From the NCBI GenBank assembly GCA_030157785.1, contig JAOAUC010000021.1:1-63523 (forward strand): 63,523 nt of DNA, read 5' to 3'. The translations under genes and the position numbers were made by a program. Positions 29,301 through 37,783 of this stretch are shown here, one piece after another; position 1 is the stretch's first letter; each line of letters starts with the position of its first letter. This DNA comes from Zoogloea oleivorans. GTDB taxonomy: Bacteria > Pseudomonadota > Gammaproteobacteria > Burkholderiales > Rhodocyclaceae. Below the pieces are notes generated by a model. It had not been told where the DNA came from and did no database searches. It was given only the letters and a program-made list of their open reading frames with translations.

Positions 29301-30261
29301 CTGCCGGAGCGGCCTGTGTTCCCCGCGCCAGCGGGGATGAACCGGCAACGTCTCGCTGGCCAGCTTCGACGGCCGTGTGTTCCCCGCGCCAGCGGGGATG
29401 AACCGACCAGGTCGAGGTTACGGGTGTCTCGCTCGTCGTGTTCCCCGCGCCAGCGGGGATGAACCGTGCTGGGTGGCGAGCAGAAAGACGAGGTGGTGGT
29501 GTTCCCCGCGCCAGCGGGGATGAACCGGCCAAGGGCCTCGACGTGGCGCCGGCCGGGTGGGTGTTCCCCGCGCCAGCGGGGATGAACCGATGTTGCGTTA
29601 TCAAAAACAAGTCCTGCGCCTGTGTTCCCCGCGCCAGCGGGGATGAACCGGTGCCAACCTTGTCCTTGGCGACGTTCAGTTGGTGTTCCCCGCGCCAGCG
29701 GGGATGAACCGCTGTCCCTGCCGTCTCCCCGCCCGACGATTGCGTGTTCCCCGCGCCAGCGGGGATGAACCGCACGTGTGAAGCCACCGCCTTCCAGATC
29801 GAGATGTGTTCCCCGCGCCAGCGGGGATGAACCGGCAAAGGGTTAATCATGCAAGCGCAACCATATGTGTTCCCCGCGCCAGCGGGGATGAACCGAAACG
29901 CCCTGTGCCGTGTTCAGATTGCCGACGGTGTTCCCCGCGCCAGCGGGGATGAACCGGCCACGCGCCGACTGGAAGCCAAACGCCCGCGTGTTCCCCGCGC
30001 CAGCGGGGATGAACCGAACCCGGCCGCATGGCTCGGCGCACTGGCGGGGTGTTCCCCGCGCCAGCGGGGATGAACCGTCGTCGATGCGACTCACGGGGCT
30101 GCCCAATGAGTGTTCCCCGCGCCAGCGGGGATGAACCGGCGTTGCACACCGACTGCAGGGCTGCGGCATAGTGTTCCCCGCGCCAGCGGGGATGAACCGC
30201 ACCAGGCCGTGGGAGCGGTCGCCGTCGAGAAAGTGTTCCCCGCGGCAGCGGGGATGAACTG
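23368..30261 (+). CRISPR. Type I-E CRISPR array, 113 repeats / 112 spacers
   Basis: The repeat is 29 bp, beginning GTGTTCCCCGCGCCAGCGGG and ending GATGAACCG, with the stem CCCCGC-CAGC-GGGG type hairpin of type I-E. I located every repeat by eye: 113 in all, mostly at a 61-bp period (32-nt spacers), with 19 intervals of 62, three of 63, one of 60 and one of 70. Repeat variants: 23735 (G3 to C), 28152 (C11 to G), the terminal repeat 30233 (two changes), and position 29 changed from G to T at 24776, 25388 and 27289 and to A at 26491 and 28458. One spacer occurs twice (24499 and 24622). The leader lies to the left, so the newest spacers are on the left. Confidence 0.97.
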
Positions 30262-30297
30262 GGCCAAATCAAGACCGCGGCCGTGCTTGAGCTGCGT

Positions 30298-30546
30298 TCA
30301 AGCCTCGATACGAAGGTGCGAGAGCACTGCCCAAGTGCGCAAGATGACACGCCAATCCGAAACTTCGTGTAGCCGTTCCGGCGAGACCTCTTGCAAAAGC
30401 ACAATGACCCCTCGCCGGGCTTTTGTGTCGTGTAGCGGGTTCGGAATGATCTGCAGCAGGAACGGAGTCTCGTCCCGCCGAAACAGAATGTGCCCGTCCC
30501 GGATGTGCGTGATGACACGCCGGGACGCCGAGACAAGATTTCCATC
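30298..30546 (-). pseudogene. PAS-like coding remnant after the array
   Basis: On the minus strand an open frame without a credible start gives DGNLVSASRRVITHIRDGHI ... FLLQIIPNPLHDTKARRGVI ... VSPERLHEVSDWRVILR and stops at 30298. The pattern (DGN-L, ... I-NPL-D ... G-I-L---VSPER) looks like the end of a PAS domain, but the resemblance is weak and no flanking kinase or output domain remains. It is probably a decayed fragment between the trailer end of the array and the flavin oxidoreductase gene. The rest of 30262-30578 shows nothing else I can name. Confidence 0.35.
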
Positions 30547-30578
30547 GCTTCCGCCTGGTCGCGGCCCCGGCCCCGGCG

Positions 30579-31646
30579 TTACTGCATGAACGGGTAATCC
30601 GTGTAGCCCTCGGCGCCGGGCGAGTAGAAGGTGGCGGGGTTGGGGGCGTTGAGGCTGGCGCCGACCTTGATGCGAGCCGGCAGGTCGGGGTTGGCGAGGA
30701 AGGCGGTGCCGAAGGCTACGGCGTCGAGTTGGCCGCTTTCGATGGCGGTGGCGGCTTCCTGGGGTGTGTAGCCCATGTTGCCGATCAGGACGCCCTTGAA
30801 GTGCTGGCGGGCCGGGGTGAGCACGTCGCCGTGCTGCTGGCCGAAGAAGTCGCCGCGCATTACGTGCAGGTAGGCCAGCCCGTAGTCGTTGAGGCGGCTG
30901 GCGAGCCAGGTGATGAGGCTGATCGGGTCGCTGTCGATCATGCTGTTGAAGCTGTTCAGCGGGGACAGGCGCAGGCCGACCCGGTCGCCGCCCCAGACGT
31001 CGGTGACGGCGTCGAGCACCTCGAGCAGCAGGCGGGCGCGGTTTTCGATGGGGCCGCCGTAAGGGCCGCTGCGCTTGTTGGCGCCGTCGCGCAGGAATTC
31101 GTCGAGCAGGTAGCCGTTGGCGCCGTGCACCTCGACGCCGTCGAAGCCGGCGGCCTTGGCGTTTTCGGCGGCCTTGCGGAAGCCGGCGACGATGGCGGGC
31201 AGTTCGTCATCACGCAGTTCGCGGGGGATGGTGTAGGGCTTCTTGCCTTCCGGGGTGTGCACTTCGTCGTTGGTGATGGGGAGGGCGCTGGGGGCGACGG
31301 GCTGGGCGCCGTCGTTGAGGAGCGGGTGGCAGGCCCGGCCGCCGTGCCAGATCTGCAGGAAGATGCGTCCGCCGGCCTTGTGCACGGCGTCGGTGACCTT
31401 TTTCCAGCCGGCCACCTGGGCGGCATTGTGGATGCCCGGTTCGTGCCAGAAGGCCGAGTTGCCCTCGATGGCCATGGTGGCTTCGGCGATGAGCAGGCCG
31501 CCGCTGGCGCGCTGGGCGTAGTGGGTGGCCATCAGTTCGCCGGCGATGTGACCGTCTTCGGCGCGGCAGCGGGTCAGGGGGGCCATCAGGATGCGGTTGG
31601 GCAGGGTCAGGGCGCCGGCTTGCAGGGGCTGGAACAGGGCAGACAT
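30579..31646 (-). CDS. nemA: Old Yellow Enzyme family NADH:flavin oxidoreductase / alkene reductase
   Basis: 355 residues with an FMN-binding TIM barrel. Motifs: NRILMAPLTRCRA near residue 17, QIWHGGRACHP near 100, DGVEVHGANGYLLDEFL with the substrate-binding His/Asn region near 180, and AFGTAFLANPDLP at the end. It reduces activated alkenes, nitro-compounds or N-ethylmaleimide with NAD(P)H. The length and motifs match NemA-like enzymes. It is transcribed towards the CRISPR array and divergent from the DedA remnant. Confidence 0.88.
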   Translation of the reverse strand: MSALFQPLQAGALTLPNRILMAPLTRCRAEDGHIAGELMATHYAQRASGGLLIAEATMAIEGNSAFWHEPGIHNAAQVAGWKKVTDAVHKAGGRIFLQIWHGGRACHPLLNDGAQPVAPSALPITNDEVHTPEGKKPYTIPRELRDDELPAIVAGFRKAAENAKAAGFDGVEVHGANGYLLDEFLRDGANKRSGPYGGPIENRARLLLEVLDAVTDVWGGDRVGLRLSPLNSFNSMIDSDPISLITWLASRLNDYGLAYLHVMRGDFFGQQHGDVLTPARQHFKGVLIGNMGYTPQEAATAIESGQLDAVAFGTAFLANPDLPARIKVGASLNAPNPATFYSPGAEGYTDYPFMQ

Positions 31647-31758
31647 GGGGGACTCCGGATAGGTGGGCGGAAAACTGCGTCAGTGTGCTTTGTTTGCGGG
31701 GCGGGCGGAACGTTCCGCCTCCGCTAAAATCGGCCATCGCAGCACACCGGCTCCCACG

Positions 31759-32437
31759 ATGGACATCGCACAAATCCACCAGACTCTTCAGCGGGACGCC
31801 GTCACGGTGGTCTTTCTCAACGTGTTGCTCCAGCAGATCGGCCTGCCCGTGCCGGCGGTGCCGACCCTGCTGCTGGCCGGCAGCCTGGCCCTGACGCCGA
31901 GCCACCTGGGCAAGGTGCTGGCGGCGGCAATTCTCGCGTCGCTGCTCGCCGACTGGCTCTGGTATGGGCTGGGCCATGCGCGACACGGTGCAGGCGGTGA
32001 TCGCCGCCCTAGACCGCCACGCCGCCCGGGCCTTGATCCTTGCGCTGGTGCTGGCCGCGGCGTGGCTGGGCTGGAAGCTGTGGCAGAAGTACCGCTTCCG
32101 CCGCTTTTGCGCGGTGCCCCACATCACGCCGGATGAACTTCTCGAAGCGCTGGCCGGTGCGTCGCGCCTGCTGGTGCTCGATCTGCGCGGGGCATCGATG
32201 ATCGCCGAGACAGGGCCGATTGTCGGTGCCACGGTGGCCGAGCACGACCGGCTGGCAGAGGCTGTTGGCGACTGGCCGAAGGACCGCCCCATCGTGACCC
32301 TCTGCGCGTGCCCGGAAGACGCCGGCGCGGTGCACGCCGCCCGCCAGTTGCTGAAGGAGGGCTACCGCTCGGTGCGGCCGCTGAAGGGCGGCTACGAGGC
32401 CTGGCTGGCGGCAACGCGGGGCGACACGCCTCAGTAG
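31759..32437 (+). pseudogene. Broken DedA/SNARE-associated - rhodanese fusion gene
   Basis: The first frame from ATG 31759 encodes a DedA-like N terminus (MDIAQIHQTLQ ... LLQQIGLPVPAVPTLLLAGS, then ILASLLADWLWYGLG) and loses sense at about 31970. From 31967 a second frame continues directly with a transmembrane helix (ALILALVLAAAWLGWKLWQK) and a rhodanese domain with an active-site loop LCACPEDAGA. The DedA core that should lie between them is missing. This is best read as an internal deletion of roughly 100 codons that also shifted the frame. The rhodanese part could still be made from internal ATG 31964 or 31976. The 3' end overlaps the convergent pirin gene by 7 bp. Confidence 0.7.
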
Positions 32438-33309
32438 CCTGGCCAGGGCAGCGGCGGGGCGACGAGCTTGCGGGTGGCGCCGGGCACTTCGCCAAACCGC
32501 GGATGGCCGGCCTCCCAGTCGCGCTGGGCGCGGGCGATGGCGTCCTTGTCGTGGCCGACGAAGTTCCACCACATGGTCACCGGGGTGCCGAAGGGCTGGC
32601 CGCCGACCAGCAGCACGCGGCTGTCGGTGCTGAGGTTTAGCGTCAATTGGGCTCGCCCGGCTTCCAGAAAGGCGAACTCGTCAGTTGCAAAGTGCTCCCC
32701 GTCGATGTCCATGCTGCCTTCCAGCGGCAGCAGGCCGTATTCGAAACCCGGGTCGAGGGCCAGCGTGAGGGTGCCGTCCTGCCGGGCCAGCAGGTCGAGC
32801 CCGACCAGTGGCGTGTGGATCGTCGCGGGGGCGGTGTGCCCGCCGAAGCTGCCGGCGAGCAGGGTGAGGGCGCACGGGCCTTCGTTCCAGCGCGGCAGTT
32901 CGGGATGGTGGGCGAAGGCCGGAGCGCAGTCGGCCAGCTCGGGCGGCAGGGCGATCCACAACTGGGCAGCATGCAGGCGCCGGGCGTCGGGCAGGGAGTC
33001 TTCGGTATGCACGATGCCGCGGCCGGCGGTCATCAGGTTCACCTGGCCGGGGCGGATCACCTGTTCGTTGCCGAGGCTGTCCCGGTGCAGGACTTCGCCT
33101 TCGATCAGCCAGGTGAAGGTTTGCAGGCAGGTGTGGGGGTGGGCACCCACGTGCATGCCGCCGCCCGGGGCAAAGTCGATGGGGCCGGCGTGGTCGAGGA
33201 AGCACCAGGCGCCCACCATGCGCCGCTGGCGGGTCGGCAGGGCCCGGCGGACCAGCATGCCTTCGCCCAGGTCGGCGGCGCGGGGGACGATGCGTTCGAT
33301 GGGGTTCAT
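32431..33309 (-). CDS. Pirin family protein
   Basis: 292 residues of the bicupin pirin family. The metal-binding N-terminal cupin shows GGGMHVGAHPHTCLQTFTWL with the His pair and Glu in EGEVLHRDS. The C-terminal cupin carries the FGTPVTMWWNFVG motif. Some pirins are quercetinases; others bind regulators. AGGAGA lies upstream of ATG 33309. It is 17 bp downstream of the OsmC gene and likely in one transcript with it. Confidence 0.9.
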   Translation of the reverse strand: MNPIERIVPRAADLGEGMLVRRALPTRQRRMVGAWCFLDHAGPIDFAPGGGMHVGAHPHTCLQTFTWLIEGEVLHRDSLGNEQVIRPGQVNLMTAGRGIVHTEDSLPDARRLHAAQLWIALPPELADCAPAFAHHPELPRWNEGPCALTLLAGSFGGHTAPATIHTPLVGLDLLARQDGTLTLALDPGFEYGLLPLEGSMDIDGEHFATDEFAFLEAGRAQLTLNLSTDSRVLLVGGQPFGTPVTMWWNFVGHDKDAIARAQRDWEAGHPRFGEVPGATRKLVAPPLPWPGY

Positions 33310-33326
33310 CCGCTTTCTCCTGGGTG

Positions 33327-33734
33327 TCAGCGCAGATCGGTATGGACGCGCACCTCGCCGGTGAGCAGCTTGTGCATCGGGCAGGCGTTGGCGATCTTCA
33401 GCAACTGGGCGCGCTGCTCCTCGCTCAGCTCTCCTTCCAGGAACACATGGCGGACGATGTCGTTGCCGCTTTCCGGCTTGCCGTCCGGGTTGAGCTGCAG
33501 TTCGACGCGAATGCCGGTGAGCGGCCATTTGCGCCGTGCAGCAACCATCTGCACGGTGATGGCAGTGCAGGCGCCGAGGCTGCCGAGAATCAGCCGGTCG
33601 GGCGCCGGGCCGGCATTGGCGCCGCCGACGTCGACGGGTTCGTCGGCTTGCCAGGTGTGGCCGAGGTCGTCGGACAGGGTGACGAGGTAGGGCGTGTCGT
33701 GGAGGACGGCGGTGACGGCGGGGATTCCGGACAT
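33327..33734 (-). CDS. OsmC/Ohr family peroxiredoxin-like protein
   Basis: 135 residues. The conserved first cysteine lies in GSLGACTAITVQMVAARRKW and the second in KIANACPMHKLLTGEV, the two-cysteine pattern of OsmC-like hydroperoxide reductases. AGGAG precedes ATG 33734. It is the first gene of a probable OsmC-pirin pair. The subgroup resembles YhfA-type OsmC proteins with low residual peroxidase function. Confidence 0.88.
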   Translation of the reverse strand: MSGIPAVTAVLHDTPYLVTLSDDLGHTWQADEPVDVGGANAGPAPDRLILGSLGACTAITVQMVAARRKWPLTGIRVELQLNPDGKPESGNDIVRHVFLEGELSEEQRAQLLKIANACPMHKLLTGEVRVHTDLR

Positions 33735-33849
33735 AAAGGCTCCTGGCGGCGCGGCAGGCCGATACGGCTGACCGGCGAATGCCGGCCATGCTGCGGGCTG
33801 CAAGGGTTCCGACCGGCGCGGCCGGGCGGAGTTCGGACGCCGCCTGCTT

Positions 33850-34491
33850 TCAGTGCTCGTCGCGCAGCAGTGGCCGGGTCTGCCAGTTGTAGCGGATGGT
33901 CAGCATGCGCACCACGAAGAACAGGGCGATGGTGATCCACGCAGCGGGGACGGTGGCGACCTGGAGGGCGAGGGTGAGAACCAGGAAAGCAATGCAGGCA
34001 AGCAGCACCACCAGCGCGAAAAACTGGCCGGCCTGGAGGATGAAGGGCACGTCGCGGACGATCACGTCGCGCAGCACGCCGCCGCCGACGCTGCTCACCG
34101 CGCCCACCAGCACCACGCCGGGCAGCGGAATGCCGGCGTCGAGGGCGAGCTGCATCCCGACCACCGCAAAGGCCGGCGTGCCGATGGCATCGATGGTGCT
34201 GACCAGCTTGTCCACCACCTGCAGGTGGGCGATGCGCTGATGGAGCAGGCCGATCAGCAGAGTGGCGAGGGTGATCAGCGGCAGGTACACCGGGTCGGTC
34301 AACACCGGCGGGGTACGCTGCAGGAAGATGCCGTCGCGCAGGATGCTGCCGCCCACCGATGTGAGGAGCGCCAGCACGAACACGCCGACGATGTCGCAAC
34401 GCTTGCGCAGGGCCACGATGGCGCCAGACAAGGCCCAGCTGAAGGTGGCGAGGTAGTCGAAGTAGACCGGGACGTGGAATTCGGTAGCCAT
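33850..34491 (-). CDS. Trimeric intracellular cation (TRIC) channel family protein, YadS-like
   Basis: 213 residues with about seven hydrophobic helices and two glycine-rich repeats: ALLTSVGGSILRDGI and VGAVSSVGGGVLRDVIVRD, the inverted-repeat signature of UPF0126/TRIC. It is transcribed from 34491, 5 bp after the end of the GGDEF gene, so it is probably part of that transcript. Confidence 0.9.
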   Translation of the reverse strand: MATEFHVPVYFDYLATFSWALSGAIVALRKRCDIVGVFVLALLTSVGGSILRDGIFLQRTPPVLTDPVYLPLITLATLLIGLLHQRIAHLQVVDKLVSTIDAIGTPAFAVVGMQLALDAGIPLPGVVLVGAVSSVGGGVLRDVIVRDVPFILQAGQFFALVVLLACIAFLVLTLALQVATVPAAWITIALFFVVRMLTIRYNWQTRPLLRDEH

Positions 34492-34496
34492 GGGCT

Positions 34497-36062
34497 TCAG
34501 TCGGCGAAGACCAGGCGGTCGCGCCCTACTTCCTTGGCCTGGTACATGGCGTGGTCGGCGCTCTTCATGAGGCCCACGTCGTCGCTGCCGTGCTCGGGGA
34601 AGATGCCGATGCCGATGGAGGCGGAGATGCGCAGGACGTGGCCTTCGATGGTGAAGGGGTGTGAGAGAGCGGCGCGGATGCGCTCGGCCACCAGCTGGGC
34701 GTCGAGGCGGGTGTCTATGTGCGGCAGCAGCACCACGAATTCGTCGCCGCCCACGCGGGCCAGGGTGTCGGATTCGCGCAGGCAGTCGCGCATGCGCTGG
34801 GTGGCCGCCACCAGCAGCTGGTCGCCGACGGCGTGGCCGTGGGCGTCATTGACCGGCTTGAAGTGATCGAGGTCGACGAACATCAGGCAGGCCCGGGCGC
34901 TGTCCCGGCGGGCACGGGCGAGGGCCGCCTGCAGGCGGTCGGAGAACAGGGCGCGGTTGGGCAGGTGGGTCAGGGGGTCGTGCTGGGCCATGTGGCGCAT
35001 GCGCTCTTCGCTTTCCCGCAGTTCGCGGGTCATCGTCTGGGCGCGGGCAAAGGCGCGGGCCTGCCCGGTGGCCAGTTGCCAGGTGAGCATGGCCAGCAGC
35101 AGGCTCACCCCGCTGCCGGCAACGGCGATGATGTGCGCCGAGTTGTGGCTGTAGCGCTGTTCGAATTCGGGCGTGCTGCGGATCTGCAGGGTCCAGCTGT
35201 GCTGGGGAAAACTGATGTACTCGAGGTTCTCGAAACGGGCCGGTGTGGTGTTGTCGACGCCGGGGTGGGAGTCGAACATCAGGCCGTCCGGGTCGGTGCG
35301 CACGCCGTCGTAGATGCGCAGGGAGATGCCCGGGGTGCCTTCGCCGTAAAGGCTGGCCATGAGGTCCTGCAGCCGGAAGGCCACGTGCACCCAGCCGTTC
35401 AGGCTGGCCTGCCGGCTCGCCACGTTATCTGCGGGGTGAGCGCGGGTATAGATCGCCAGAAACATCGCAAAACCCGGCTGCGTCTTGGCGTCGTCCATCA
35501 ACAGCCTGACTTTCGGCGTGATGGCGATGGTGCCGGAGTCGCGCGCCTGGAGCATCGCTTCACGCCGGACCGGCTCGGTGTACAGGTCCTGGCCAAGGGC
35601 CTTGCGGTTCAGGGGCGTGGCCGGCGCCACGAAGGTGACGGGCGCTGCCGATTCGCGTTCGCCCGCCGGAAGAATGCTGTAGTCGGGCTCGCCCATGGCC
35701 CGTCGGACGGCGACGTGCGCGGCCATTTGCTGGCTGCTCAGGTGCGGGGTGAAGACCATCACCTGCAGTCCGGCGAAATCGCCGCCGCCGGTCAGGGCGT
35801 TCACGTAGTTGTGGAAGTCGCCGTGGCTCACGTGGCTGGACGCATCGAAAAGCCCGCGGGCGCCGCGCAGCATCTGTTCGTAGGCGGCGAGCCGCTGTTC
35901 GATGCGGCTGGTGGTCTGGCGCACGCTGAAATCAAAATTGGCGCGCAGGTTGGTGTCGAGGGTTTGCTGCTCGTGGCGCCACAGCCATAGGCTGAGGGCA
36001 AGGGAAACCAGCCCCACCACCAGGGGGAGGACGAGCGCCTGCAGTTTTGGGGACAGCGTCAA
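34497..36062 (-). CDS. CHASE-domain diguanylate cyclase
   Basis: 521 residues: an N-terminal membrane helix (LVVGLVSLALSLWLW), a periplasmic CHASE domain (about 45-270, RIEQRLAAYEQMLRGARGLF), a second membrane helix (about 280-300), and a GGDEF domain with RVGGDEFVVL near 440, the consensus active site, so catalytically competent for c-di-GMP synthesis. It has no EAL domain. The start overlaps the stop of the preceding periplasmic binding protein by ATGA, indicating coupled synthesis and probably functional partnership. Confidence 0.9.
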   Translation of the reverse strand: MTLSPKLQALVLPLVVGLVSLALSLWLWRHEQQTLDTNLRANFDFSVRQTTSRIEQRLAAYEQMLRGARGLFDASSHVSHGDFHNYVNALTGGGDFAGLQVMVFTPHLSSQQMAAHVAVRRAMGEPDYSILPAGERESAAPVTFVAPATPLNRKALGQDLYTEPVRREAMLQARDSGTIAITPKVRLLMDDAKTQPGFAMFLAIYTRAHPADNVASRQASLNGWVHVAFRLQDLMASLYGEGTPGISLRIYDGVRTDPDGLMFDSHPGVDNTTPARFENLEYISFPQHSWTLQIRSTPEFEQRYSHNSAHIIAVAGSGVSLLLAMLTWQLATGQARAFARAQTMTRELRESEERMRHMAQHDPLTHLPNRALFSDRLQAALARARRDSARACLMFVDLDHFKPVNDAHGHAVGDQLLVAATQRMRDCLRESDTLARVGGDEFVVLLPHIDTRLDAQLVAERIRAALSHPFTIEGHVLRISASIGIGIFPEHGSDDVGLMKSADHAMYQAKEVGRDRLVFAD

Positions 36063-36859
36063 AATCGGGTCATGGCCCGGGCGAGCTCGGGCTTGAAGTA
36101 CTTTTCAAAAATGCGCTCGACGCTTCCATCGGCGCGCATGCCATTCACCAGGGCCCGCCACTTGGCCTGCTCGCGGGGGGGCAGGGTACGCTTCGACATG
36201 ATCAGTCCGTGGGGAACCGGCGGGTCGTCGAATTCCAGAATGCTGGTCTGGGCGCGGATGCGGCTGCTTTCCAGCGCCGGGTAGTCGAAGGGCTCGATGA
36301 TCAAGCCCTGGACCTGGTTGGCGAGGAGGATTTCGTACAGGGGCGCCAGGCCGGAAGCGAAGCTGACGCGCTGCTCGGCTTCCAGATTGTCCATCAGGCG
36401 GTTGGCTGCCGGGCTGTAGCGGAAGCTGCGGATCGCCCCCAGGCGCAGCTCGGGATTCTTGGTGAAGTCGCCGACCTGCTGCACGCCGGCATCCCGGCGT
36501 ACCAGCAGATAATACTTGTTGGCGAAATACCAGGCGAAGGCGGCAAAGCGCTCACGGCTTTCATTAGTGATGCCGGACAGGCTGAAATCCAGCCCGCCCG
36601 ATTCGATCAGTTGCCAGATGCGGGCCCGGGGCAGAACCGTCACGTTCACCGTACAGCCACTGCGGCGAATCAGTTCGTCGGCAAAATCCTTGTCGATGCC
36701 TTCGCCGGTCTGGCGGGAATACAGCAGCCCGTGTTCGTGCAGGGCCAGGCTCAGGGGGCGGGAACAGTCGGGCAGTTCTTCAGCCCGGACTGCTGCGGAG
36801 GCCAGCAGGGCCAGTGTCGATGTGCTCAGTACTCGCTGCAGCAGGCGGGTAATCCTCAA
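36059..36859 (-). CDS. Periplasmic amino-acid-type substrate-binding protein (SBP_bac_3)
   Basis: 266 residues with a signal peptide (STLALLASAAVRA, cleavage before EELPD) and an SBP_bac_3 fold (DKDFADELIRRSGC, LDFSLSGITNESRER). No ABC permease or ATPase gene follows; instead a CHASE-GGDEF cyclase overlaps it by 4 bp. It may therefore act as an extracytoplasmic sensor subunit for that cyclase rather than in transport. This is inference from gene order. Confidence 0.82.
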   Translation of the reverse strand: MRITRLLQRVLSTSTLALLASAAVRAEELPDCSRPLSLALHEHGLLYSRQTGEGIDKDFADELIRRSGCTVNVTVLPRARIWQLIESGGLDFSLSGITNESRERFAAFAWYFANKYYLLVRRDAGVQQVGDFTKNPELRLGAIRSFRYSPAANRLMDNLEAEQRVSFASGLAPLYEILLANQVQGLIIEPFDYPALESSRIRAQTSILEFDDPPVPHGLIMSKRTLPPREQAKWRALVNGMRADGSVERIFEKYFKPELARAMTRF

Positions 36860-36930
36860 TGGGCGCTCCTCTGTTCTTCTTGTTCTGATCGGCGGTTCGA
36901 GAGATTTGATTATTTCATATTTGAAGTATT

Positions 36931-36946
36931 TGCCGTTTACGGCAAT
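36931..36946. promoter_or_regulatory. Short dyad between divergent-type genes
   Basis: TTGCCGTTTACGGCAA, a perfect 7-bp stem with a 2-nt centre, in the gap between the VF530 gene and the binding-protein gene (both on the minus strand). With a 2-nt loop it is more likely a protein-binding dyad than a terminator, but no T-run or promoter confirms either reading. Confidence 0.3.
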
Positions 36947-36982
36947 CGGTGGGGCAACTTCAGTGATTTCAGTTCTGCCAAA

Positions 36983-37198
36983 TCAGCGTTTGCCGCGCAA
37001 ATACAGTGCCTCCACCTCTTCTCTTGCCCACGGCGTGCGGCGCAGAAACTTTAGGCTCGATTTCATGCTGGGTTCATTATTGAAGCAGTTGATGTTGATG
37101 ACCGCGCCGAGGCTTTCCCAGCCGTAGCGCTCCACCAGTTCGGTGAGCATTGTTTCGAGGGTGATGCCGTGGAGCGGGTTGTTCTGTTGTGTCGTCAT
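36983..37198 (-). CDS. VF530 / DUF2132 family DNA-binding-like protein
   Basis: 71 residues, with the family text [18 protein letters not shown] and [22 protein letters not shown]530 proteins have a helical fold likened to DNA-binding domains, but no cellular role is established. It sits head-to-head with the metal-efflux operon. Confidence 0.9.
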   Translation of the reverse strand: MTTQQNNPLHGITLETMLTELVERYGWESLGAVININCFNNEPSMKSSLKFLRRTPWAREEVEALYLRGKR

Positions 37199-37302
37199 GG
37201 GCAGGGCTTCCTTGTTCTTGTCGGGGAACTTTGATCTACTTCGGGCGCTCTGCCAAGAGCTCGGCTAGAATCCATAAACCAATCGTTTGCCTGCTGACCC
37301 CC

Positions 37303-37683
37303 GTGCTGCGTCGCCTGTTCATCCTGCTGCTGCTTTTCGTGCTGCCGTTTCAGGCCGTGGCAGGCGTCTTTGCGCCGGTTTGCAGGCATCTGGCCGGGCA
37401 CCCGGAAGCACCGACGCATTTGATCGCCACCGCCGGAGAGCACGCCCACTGCGCCATGGACGGCATGGCCGAAACGCCCGATCCCACCCCCGGGCACCCG
37501 CAGTCTTCGGCCTTCTGCGACGACTGCGGCAGCTGCCACCACGTACCCTTCTCGCTGTTTTCCGTGCCGGTGCTGATGCCGGCCATGGCTTTCTCCCCCG
37601 TCCGTGTGGCGCGGGATGACCACTCCGCCGCCACGCGCGTCCCCGCGCAGCCCGAGCGACCTCCCAGATCTGCCGCCGCCTGA
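37303..37683 (+). CDS. CzcI-like periplasmic protein heading the efflux operon
   Basis: About 126 residues starting at GTG 37303 (MLRRLFILLLLFVLPFQAVA, a clear signal peptide). The mature part holds a His/Cys motif FCDDCGSCHH and several His, the pattern of the DUF2946/CzcI proteins that precede czcC in metal-resistance operons and affect induction. A TAGAAT -10-like box lies at 37266-37271. Earlier in-frame ATG at 37189 gives a non-conserved leader. Confidence 0.7.
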   Translation: MLRRLFILLLLFVLPFQAVAGVFAPVCRHLAGHPEAPTHLIATAGEHAHCAMDGMAETPDPTPGHPQSSAFCDDCGSCHHVPFSLFSVPVLMPAMAFSPVRVARDDHSAATRVPAQPERPPRSAAA

Positions 37684-37783
37684 CGCGGACGGCACGATTC
37701 CGTAATTCCTGCTGATTGTCGTGGCCTGCTGGCCACGCGCGCTGCCGTCCGCATGTTTTCCATCGTTATTTTGCGAGGATTCC

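Noticed and set aside
23342..30545. Many open frames across the CRISPR array with repeated [19 protein letters not shown] and GSSPLARGT
   Set aside because: They are translations of the CRISPR repeat in its three minus-strand frames joined through spacers, not proteins.
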